From the NCBI GenBank assembly GCA_035356615.1, contig DAOQSN010000048.1:1-31228 (forward strand): a stretch of 31,228 bases of DNA, read 5' to 3'. The notes under the pieces are model-generated. The model saw only the letters and a list, made by a program, of their open reading frames with translations, was not told where the DNA came from and made no database searches. The position numbers and the translations under genes were made by a program. This document shows positions 1-6,111 of this stretch, in pieces. Source of the stretch: JAKQDH01 sp029558835. GTDB lineage: Bacteria > Planctomycetota > Phycisphaerae > UBA1845. The first letter of the stretch is position 1, and each line of letters starts with the position of its first letter.

Positions 1-55
1 GGCGAATACCGGAATCGGAATCTCCCACGTCCCCCGCCCCAGCGTCCCGACCACC
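1..55 (-). pseudogene. Fragment identical to the 3' part of the Asp-box propeller gene at 22 kb
   Basis: These 55 bases are identical to 22142-22196, which lie inside the Asp-box propeller protein gene. On the minus strand they encode the end of its last blade (GTLGRGTWEIPIPVFA). The identity stops at base 56, so the upstream part of the gene is missing or has diverged here, while the downstream part lies beyond the left edge. It is either the tail of a second, 5'-truncated or divergent gene copy, or one end of a duplicated segment. The match itself is seen directly; the interpretation is inferred. Confidence 0.6.
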
Positions 56-174
56 TGCCGCTCGTCTGCTGCCGGAACGGCCACACTTGGCCCACGGTCA
101 TCAGTGCCGGGTGAACCCGCGTCCGCGACGCCCGGCCGACACGCTTGCGGCGGCGCCTGCCGATAGGACGACGC

Positions 175-299
175 CCTTCACGAACGTCGCAAGTACTATG
201 GTGCTGATCGCGAGCCCTTCCCAATCCTGTTTCTACCACTCCCTTTCCTTCGCGGCCGGTCTTCTGGCCGCGATTCTACGCCAAGGTAGCGAGAGCTCT
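175..299. repeat. Dispersed 125-bp repeat, copy 1, with hairpin
   Basis: This segment aligns without gaps to 19141-19265 at about 86% identity (about 18 differences counted by eye). It contains an inverted repeat at 251-272, with 9-base arms around a TCTT loop. In copy 2 the arms pair perfectly. Here one base differs, but a plus-strand transcript would keep the pair as G-U. No open frame is shared convincingly. It could be a small non-autonomous element or the end of an insertion sequence. Confidence 0.55.
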
Positions 300-636
300 A
301 CACTTCATCCGTACGGCCGACCATCTCGTCCGCCGCAAACCGGACTGACATCGCCAGCGCTCCTGCCGGAGTCAAACCGCAAGGGACGTAATCATGATCT
401 CGGTACACAGTGGAGCACGCCAGGCAGGCGGCAAGGAGCGGTCCGCGTGTGGCGGACTTGGCGGGGTTCCCAGCCACGCCCGGACACCGGCTCCGAGATT
501 CCCAACTTGCGTCCGTGGGAGTCGTCAGGCAGGGCACACCGAAGGCAACGTCGCTACGTCCGATCGTGCAGCAGACCAGTCACTTCGCCGAGCATGCGGC
601 GAGCCACCGGCAACAACTATCCTGAATCGGAGCCCG
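300..636. other. Stretch without a recognised gene
   Basis: No reading frame here has a plausible ribosome binding site or resembles a known family. The only structure seen is a perfect 6-bp hairpin at 585-602, just beyond the stop of the minus-strand gene ending at 637. It lacks a T tract, so its role as a terminator is doubtful. Confidence 0.4.
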
Positions 637-2736
637 CTACTCGCTCGGGCCGGCCATTCTCGGGGCCCAGGCGCCAAAGTCGTCCAGGTCAACGTCGTCA
701 TCCACGTCAGCGTCGAAGAAGCGACAGCCCGGGCTGGGTGTGCCCAGCCCGGCGCCGGTGAAGCATGTCTGAAAGTGCCCGAAGTCCTGCAGGTCGACAT
801 CGCCATCGCCGTCAAAGTCGCTGCCAGGAAGCAGCAGGGCAATCTGCGCAGGGCGTGAGGCGCCCGTGGGGGCGAGGTACTCGATAAAGGCGCCGTCCAG
901 ACGGGCCCGACCGATGATGCTGTCCTCGCCCAAGTACACTCTCTGGGTCCAGTACATCCTGCCATCGGCCAGGTCCAAGGCGAGAGCTTCGATATCCGCG
1001 TCCACCGCGACCAGATCTTCGATATCCGTCCGATTGTCCGGGGTCTCGCCGCAAGGGATTTCCAGGTTCGCGCGGCGGATGTGCTCTTGCCCCCCGGGCC
1101 AATGCCAAGTATTCGTCCAGTACATCTTGCCGCCGGCAACGTCCAGGGCGATGGCAAACGGCTCGAAGGGCGGAAACGGCTCCATCACGAGATCTTCGAC
1201 ATCCGTGCGGTTGTCCGGGGACTCACCCTCGGGGATTTCCAGGTTGGCCCGCCGGATCCAGGCGAGCGCAGTAGTGAGGTTGAACTGGGTCCAGTACATC
1301 TTGCCGCCCGCCACGTCCAGGGCAATCAGACGTGGATAATCGGGCCACGTCAGCATGACGAGGTCTTCGATCCCGCTCCCGTCGAGGTTGGCCCGCTGGA
1401 TCCGCTGCACCGTGCGGTCAGTCCAGTACATCTTGCCGCCCGCCACGTCCAGGGCGATCCCCAGCGGCCCCGGCGCCCCGGTGACGAGGTCTTCCACCCC
1501 GCTGCCGTCCAGGTTGGCGCGGTGGATGCTGTTGGTCCAGATGTCTGTCCAGTACATCATCCCTCCAGCCACGTCGAAAGCGAGGTCATAGGGGCGAGGC
1601 AGACCTGTGACGACATCCGTCACCGAGGAGCCGTCCGGTAGATCGGCACGCTGGACGTTCCCACGTGAAGGGTCGGTCCAGTAGACCCAACCCACAGCGG
1701 CGGCCTCGCAGTCGTCGGGAATACCGTCCCCGTCGGTGTCGAGAAGGTCGTCGAATCCCGGGCAGAGATCGCAGTCGTCTGGAACACTGTCGCCGTCGGA
1801 ATCGACCTCGCAGGCATCGCCCATCCCGTCTTCGTCACAGTCGTCCTGCTCGGGATTCCAAACGTCCACACAATTGTCACAATCATCCGGAACCCCGTCA
1901 CCGTCCGAGTCGACGGCGCAAGCGTCGCCGATGCCGTCTCCTCCGCAGTCCTCCTGGCCCGGGTTGAACACGCCCGGACAGTTGTCGCAGTCATCGGGAA
2001 CCGCGTCGCCATCGGCATCAACCTCGCACGCGTCGCCCATTCCATCTTCGTCACAGTCCTCCTGACCGGGATTCCAAACCTCCGGACAGTTATCGCAGTC
2101 GTCGATCACCCCATCCTCATCCGTGTCGGCTTCCAGATAGTCGGGAATGCCGTTGCCGTTGCAGTCGGGGAAGGACAGGCTGGTGAGATGCCCCGTGATC
2201 TCGAATTCGCCGCCGGTGGAATAATCCCATCCGTAAAGATACAGTGAAGTCCAATCGAAGTCCTCGAGGTTCAAACCCAGCGTCGTAGGCAGCGCGTCGC
2301 TGGCAAAGACCTGCCCCGTCGTATCGCGCAAGATCAACTCCTGGTCGACCACGAAGATGCCATCTAGGGTGGTGTACGAGTCAGCGATGATAACGAACTC
2401 GTCCCATCCCTGAGGCAGCTCGTCATTTCGAATACGGATCGTACCGCCGCCGCTGACCAAGGTGTGGGCGCCAGCCTCAATCACCATGCTGAGCAAAGCC
2501 CCAGGGTACTGCCCGGTATTGGGGTCCGGATCGGCATCCGGCACTGTGGGGTCATACGTGAAGCTGCCCTGGAAGACGTCGCCGACGCTGATGCCCCACC
2601 CGGCCTCATCGAAGAAGACGTCATCCACCATCCACTCGATAGCGAACGCAAGCTCGTCAGCCAGTGCCCCGGAGGTACCGTAACCCAGGCTTACCCCCAG
2701 AACACACATGCCCCAGATCAATCTGCTCTTGGTCAT
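637..2736 (-). CDS. Secreted thrombospondin-3 / YWTD-propeller protein with dockerin-like tail
   Basis: A 699-residue exported protein starting at the ATG at 2736; a GTG nine bases earlier is the alternative. GGGAG lies about eight bases upstream of the ATG. Order of parts: signal peptide (about 1-27); a beta-rich N-terminal domain (about 30-190); four calcium-binding thrombospondin type 3 repeats of the form DxDGDGxPDDCDNCP (about 195-340); a propeller with repeated MYWTD and IxRANLDGS signatures as in LDL-receptor class B repeats (about 345-640); and a C-terminal Asp-rich dockerin-like pair (DFDGDGDVDLQDF and DADVDDDVDLDDF). The repeats predict a calcium-dependent extracellular protein with binding surfaces. 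No catalytic motif is seen. It probably acts on the cell surface or in the cell envelope. The partner is unknown. Confidence 0.85.
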   Translation of the reverse strand: MTKSRLIWGMCVLGVSLGYGTSGALADELAFAIEWMVDDVFFDEAGWGISVGDVFQGSFTYDPTVPDADPDPNTGQYPGALLSMVIEAGAHTLVSGGGTIRIRNDELPQGWDEFVIIADSYTTLDGIFVVDQELILRDTTGQVFASDALPTTLGLNLEDFDWTSLYLYGWDYSTGGEFEITGHLTSLSFPDCNGNGIPDYLEADTDEDGVIDDCDNCPEVWNPGQEDCDEDGMGDACEVDADGDAVPDDCDNCPGVFNPGQEDCGGDGIGDACAVDSDGDGVPDDCDNCVDVWNPEQDDCDEDGMGDACEVDSDGDSVPDDCDLCPGFDDLLDTDGDGIPDDCEAAAVGWVYWTDPSRGNVQRADLPDGSSVTDVVTGLPRPYDLAFDVAGGMMYWTDIWTNSIHRANLDGSGVEDLVTGAPGPLGIALDVAGGKMYWTDRTVQRIQRANLDGSGIEDLVMLTWPDYPRLIALDVAGGKMYWTQFNLTTALAWIRRANLEIPEGESPDNRTDVEDLVMEPFPPFEPFAIALDVAGGKMYWTNTWHWPGGQEHIRRANLEIPCGETPDNRTDIEDLVAVDADIEALALDLADGRMYWTQRVYLGEDSIIGRARLDGAFIEYLAPTGASRPAQIALLLPGSDFDGDGDVDLQDFGHFQTCFTGAGLGTPSPGCRFFDADVDDDVDLDDFGAWAPRMAGPSE

Positions 2737-2910
2737 CGCCGTCACTCCCGCGCCGCTGTGAGCCAGCCGCCACCGTGCCGGTCAGGCCTTGGTCTACACG
2801 TGCTTGGCCCTAGCCTATTGGGTAAAGACCGCGACCGGCCTCTGAGCAGGCGGCAGGCCGCCCGTACCGAGCGGCCCGCCCCGGATTGCCATGAGCACAG
2901 CCCTCGTCTG

Positions 2911-3513
2911 CTAGCGTCGCCGCAACACCGCCAGCATGCCGAAGGCCAGCAGCGCCAGCGTGCCCGGCTCGGGAACACATTCGTGGATGATGATCCCGTT
3001 GGTCAGGTCGAAGTTATGTCCATAAGCGTCGATGGACACCCATTCGGGATTGTAGTCTTCAATCACATAATCAAGCTCAATATGCAGCGGACTGGTGAAG
3101 TAGATCGTGTCAAGGAGCATGGGCGAATGCACGAGGTAGCCCACTTCTCCCTGATCCGGAAGCGGTGGTCGGTCCAGACCGAGCGCCGACCACTCCGGCG
3201 TGGTCCAGTTTACCCAGAGCTGGAAGTCGCCTTCGCCCTCCGCCGGATCGAGCCTGTCGATGTCAAACTCGATGTAGATCGTCTTGTAGTTCTCGGGAAT
3301 GAACGGCTCATTGTTGAACCACTGAACCCGAGCAAACCATGTGGGTTCGTCCCAGGTGTACCAGTGGCCGTCGTCGTAGCCACTTCCCCCACCACTCCAA
3401 CCCTCCTGCGCGGACTCGAGGGCGTAGAATGTGTCCGTGACCGGCTCTGCCGTCGTTGGCGCCACGATCCACGCCAGCAGCACCACCACCATCATAAGAA
3501 TTCTGCTGTTCAT
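2911..3513 (-). CDS. PEP-CTERM sorted exported protein
   Basis: A 200-residue protein with an N-terminal signal peptide (MNSRILMMVVVLLAWIVAP) and a classic C-terminal PEP-CTERM signal: VPEPGTLALL, a hydrophobic stretch, then RRR at the very end. In this family the C-terminal signal is recognised by an exosortase that cleaves and anchors the protein in the envelope. No exosortase gene is in the window. The middle of the protein is Trp/Asp/Tyr-rich and probably a beta-sandwich of unknown function. The ATG at 3513 is chosen because AAGGAGTGAGG lies just upstream and the signal peptide starts there; the frame stays open further upstream but without a signal. Confidence 0.85.
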   Translation of the reverse strand: MNSRILMMVVVLLAWIVAPTTAEPVTDTFYALESAQEGWSGGGSGYDDGHWYTWDEPTWFARVQWFNNEPFIPENYKTIYIEFDIDRLDPAEGEGDFQLWVNWTTPEWSALGLDRPPLPDQGEVGYLVHSPMLLDTIYFTSPLHIELDYVIEDYNPEWVSIDAYGHNFDLTNGIIIHECVPEPGTLALLAFGMLAVLRRR

Positions 3514-4193
3514 CTCCTCACTCCTTGTGATCGCCCTGTCAGCTCTGGCACACGCTTGTTCCCGCAAAACCAACGCGTGCTGCTTTGCACAATGGAACAG
3601 ACGGTGCCGCCGAACCTCAACAACGCCGCCTCAGATGCTCCCGCTTCACCTCCTTCGCACGAACGTGTCCAGGCAAGGCAGATGACACACCCTCGCCGCC
3701 ACCCATCCCACACGCTCCGGAGACCAAAGCCCGCGAGCAGCCGCTCCGCCTCCGGTCACCATCGTGCCGGATCGTCCCCAACCCTGAACGGCCCGCCAGC
3801 TAGTTCGCCCACCCGCGACAAGCCGGACAAATACCCGCTGTCTACCGAGGCAGTTCGGCCGACTGTCTGCGTTGGGCGTTCGTCCTAATGCTGTGAGCCG
3901 TTTCTCCTCCCCTTGAAACTGCGTTGCGGATAGCCCTGCTTCACCGCAGGGCCTCCGGTAGCTCGTGCATCATCGCGGCGCAGGTCGGCACCGGCGGAAG
4001 TGGGCTCACCCGACATGTTCCAGATGGCCGTGCCCAACTGCGCTACAGGGCCGTGCTCGTCCATTGTACAGCGCCCTCCCCCGTGGCGCCTACCCTGTCT
4101 TCGAAGGTTTTCCGGTCTTCAGGGCTGAAATCGGCCCGTTTCCTGCGCGCCAAGGGGGCTAGCGGCCCCGTTCCTCGGCTCGGCGCAGGACAT
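3514..4193. other. Long gap without a recognised gene
   Basis: About 680 bases with no frame that I can support. A perfect 7-bp hairpin at 3933-3952 (GCCCTGC, loop TTCACC, GCAGGGC) is the only clear structure. The promoter of the PEP-CTERM gene should lie at the left end, but no convincing -35/-10 pair was seen. Confidence 0.4.
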
Positions 4194-4214
4194 CCCCCGG
4201 ATGAGCACCGGGGG
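4194..4214 (-). terminator. Hairpin after the ADP-ribosylglycohydrolase gene
   Basis: A perfect 7-bp stem (CCCCCGG / CCGGGGG, loop ATGAGCA) begins 37 bases beyond the minus-strand stop at 4251. There is no T tract on either strand, so factor-independent termination is uncertain. It may instead protect the 3' end of the message. Confidence 0.35.
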
Positions 4215-4250
4215 CCGGTTGGAGCGACTTGCTGGGTCATCGTCAGTCGC

Positions 4251-5180
4251 TCACTGTCGCGCCCGCCGGTTGTAGAGCGTGCCGGCAAGAGAGGCGATGA
4301 AGTCGTGCTCGTGCAGCCGAGCACGCCAGTCGAGCGGGATGTCGCGCTCGCCGTAGTACGCGCCGGCCAACTGGCCGAAGACTGCCCCGGTGGTGTCCGC
4401 ATCCTCTCCCAGGTTCACGACACGCAGGCAGCCGTCGCGGAAGCCGTCGCTGTGATAGAACGCCCACAGCGCGGCCTCGAGCGTGTGCACCACGTACCCG
4501 GAACCTCGAATCTCCGGCGGATTCCGCCGCAGGTACGAGCCCTGGGCGATCTCGTTGATCTCTGCGGCCAGTGGCTCGCGTTCCCAGAGACCCGCGACGG
4601 GCGAGAAACCTGGGGCGGTCAGCTCCTCCTTCGTGGCCCCGTGGAGCGCACCCACGATGAGTGCGGCCAGGAAGCGGCAGGCATCCACCGCGGTGCGCGT
4701 GCCATGCGTCGTGCGGGAACTGTCGGCCGCCATGGCAATGGCCTCGGCCGGCCGGCGGGCGTAGAACATCGGCACGGGAGCCAGGCGCATCAGCGACCCG
4801 TTGCCCGCCGAGTCCGGATCGGTCGGCCCGCAATACGGCCGGCCGGAGCGCTCAAACGCGCTGAGGGCCGTTGCAGTCGTGTTACCGATGTCAAAGCACT
4901 CGCCCGTACTGCTCAGATACCCTTCACGCCGCCAGCGGACGTAGCGTTGCATCTGGTCGACGGGATCAAAGCCGTTGCACGCGAGCAGGCTCTCGGCCAG
5001 GCACAAGGCCAGCGACGTGTCGTCCGTCCACTGCCCGGGCAGCAACCCGAACGGGCCGCCGCCGACCAAGTCCGTGATCGGTGCAAACGAGCCGGGCGGC
5101 GAAAACTCCAGCGCCGTGCCGACGGCATCACCAACCGCCAGGCCGAGCAGGCAGCCGCGATAGCGCTCAGTAAGCTCCAC
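4251..5180 (-). CDS. ADP-ribosylglycohydrolase family protein
   Basis: A 309-residue enzyme of the DraG/ARH family, which removes ADP-ribose from modified proteins or small molecules using a binuclear Mg site. Seen in order: the N-terminal YRGCLLGLAVGDAVG motif; the metal-binding WTDDT motif in GQWTDDTSLA; the GNGSLMR loop in the middle; and the C-terminal metal motif GEDADTTGAVFGQLAGAYYG. Together these make an intact active site likely. The start is the GTG at 5180, preceded by GAGGAGGG at good spacing. That start lies inside the upstream phosphatase gene, with a 14-base overlap, so the two are probably translationally coupled. The substrate cannot be told from sequence. Family members act on proteins, DNA or free ADP-ribose derivatives. 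Confidence 0.88.
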   Translation of the reverse strand: MELTERYRGCLLGLAVGDAVGTALEFSPPGSFAPITDLVGGGPFGLLPGQWTDDTSLALCLAESLLACNGFDPVDQMQRYVRWRREGYLSSTGECFDIGNTTATALSAFERSGRPYCGPTDPDSAGNGSLMRLAPVPMFYARRPAEAIAMAADSSRTTHGTRTAVDACRFLAALIVGALHGATKEELTAPGFSPVAGLWEREPLAAEINEIAQGSYLRRNPPEIRGSGYVVHTLEAALWAFYHSDGFRDGCLRVVNLGEDADTTGAVFGQLAGAYYGERDIPLDWRARLHEHDFIASLAGTLYNRRARQ

Positions 5181-5718
5181 CGTGTTCCCTCCTCGTTGAT
5201 GGCCGGCCCGAACGGCCGCCAATGATTGCATCCCACTCTGCCCAGTCCCGCACCAGTTGCCGCTGCTGGTCGGTCTGTGGCGCGGGCTGTTCGCGCAGGT
5301 AGTGATCGTGCCTGCGGAGGGCTGTCACTGCCGCGAGGGCGTCGGTGCCGGAGCACCCGTGCCGGACGAGCCAGCAGCCAACCACTGTCGCAGTACGCCC
5401 GTGGCCGCCCCAGCAGTGCACGTACACGGGACGCGCGTCGGCGATCGACGCATCGATGGCGTCCAGGATGGCCACCATCTCCGCCGGTCTCGGTGCACCG
5501 CAGTCGGCGATCGGATGTCGCGTACAAGATACTACTGTACCGCCAGCGGCCGCCAGTTGCTTCAGCAGGGGCTCATAGGGCACGAAAGGCCTGCCCTCCT
5601 CGTCGGTCTCCTCACGTGACTGAAGGGAGACCACGGCCCGAATCCCAACGTCCAGCAATGCCCGCAGCTTCCGCCGAGCCGCATCCGCGTCAAGGTCCCC
5701 GGGGTAGCAGCCGGCCAC
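5167..5718 (-). CDS. Dual-specificity/tyrosine-type protein phosphatase
   Basis: A Cys-based phosphatase. The P-loop HCWGGHGRT (residues 101-109, with the catalytic Cys at 102 and Arg at 108) matches HCxxGxxRT. A likely general-acid Asp sits in HPIADCGAP (about 72). The annotated start is the GTG at 5718, which opens the protein at VAGCYPGD. Homologues normally carry about 12-20 more residues before this point. Here the codons upstream (WWVQRPVF) look like that N-terminus, but an in-frame TGA at 5752-5754 separates them from an ATG at 5802. No good ribosome binding site precedes any candidate start. The gene overlaps the downstream ADP-ribosylglycohydrolase by 14 bases. Function is probably dephosphorylation of a protein or small phosphate ester in the same pathway as its partner (inferred). 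Confidence 0.8.
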   Translation of the reverse strand: MAGCYPGDLDADAARRKLRALLDVGIRAVVSLQSREETDEEGRPFVPYEPLLKQLAAAGGTVVSCTRHPIADCGAPRPAEMVAILDAIDASIADARPVYVHCWGGHGRTATVVGCWLVRHGCSGTDALAAVTALRRHDHYLREQPAPQTDQQRQLVRDWAEWDAIIGGRSGRPSTRREHGGAY

Positions 5719-5751
5719 GAAAACGGGACGCTGGACCCACCAGGAGCCGGG

Positions 5752-5802
5752 TCAGGGACGGTCTATCGGGCTCCGCGGCATGGCGTCGGGATGGGAAACC
5801 AT
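5752..5802 (-). other. Possible N-terminal extension of the phosphatase gene, closed by TGA
   Basis: ATG at 5802 opens a 16-codon frame that ends in TGA at 5752-5754. It is in exactly the same frame as the phosphatase that continues after it. The residues on both sides (ending SPIDRP, then PGSWWVQRP) resemble a continuous phosphatase N-terminus. It may be a nonsense mutation, a sequencing error, or a short upstream frame. No Shine-Dalgarno sequence is seen at 5802. Confidence 0.4.
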
Positions 5803-5858
5803 GACTACATTGTGCGGCCTGCAGACTGGCGCTCGAACGAGCCGCGGGACTGAGTCAA

Positions 5859-5978
5859 TCAATTAAACTCGGCCAGCGTCCGGTTCATCATGCTCGCATC
5901 GAATGCCTCGGCATCAAACCGCCCTCCGACGCATTCAACCAGCTCCACATGCTCCGGGGACTTCAGATTGGCCAAAAA
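5859..5978 (-). pseudogene. C-terminal remnant resembling plasmid pRiA4b ORF-3-like proteins
   Basis: On the minus strand an open frame ends at TGA 5859-5861 and encodes SPEHVELVECVGGRFDAEAF followed by about a dozen further residues. The pattern of SPEH, then GGxFDxEAFD, then a final NRxLAEF helix matches the C-terminus of pRiA4b ORF-3-like proteins as I remember the family. Nothing upstream in the frame continues the family, so only the last 35-40 codons survive. The frame can start at an ATG at 6005, giving 48 residues, but it has no recognisable ribosome binding site. Confidence 0.45.
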
Positions 5979-6021
5979 ACCGCCAGTCGCCCCGGATGAG
6001 TGCATCGTCCGCCGCAGCCCT

Positions 6022-6050
6022 CCGGCGGGCAAGTATGCTCGCCCCGCCGG
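6022..6050 (-). terminator. Hairpin after the lectin/NHL gene
   Basis: A perfect 8-bp stem (CCGGCGGG / CCCGCCGG) around a 13-base loop lies about 60 bases beyond the minus-strand stop at 6112. No T tract follows. It is a candidate 3'-end structure only. Confidence 0.35.
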
Positions 6051-6111
6051 CCGGTGAGGCCACGACGGGGCGAGTGTCGGTCACGTGGGCTGGAGGCAGA
6101 CCGTTGTGCCG

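Noticed and set aside
2464..3888. A 474-codon plus-strand frame across the PEP-CTERM gene
   Set aside because: It is antisense to two well supported exported-protein genes and has no domain.
3924..5225. A 433-codon plus-strand frame opposite the ADP-ribosylglycohydrolase gene
   Set aside because: The minus-strand frame has all family motifs. The plus-strand one is a GC-driven shadow.
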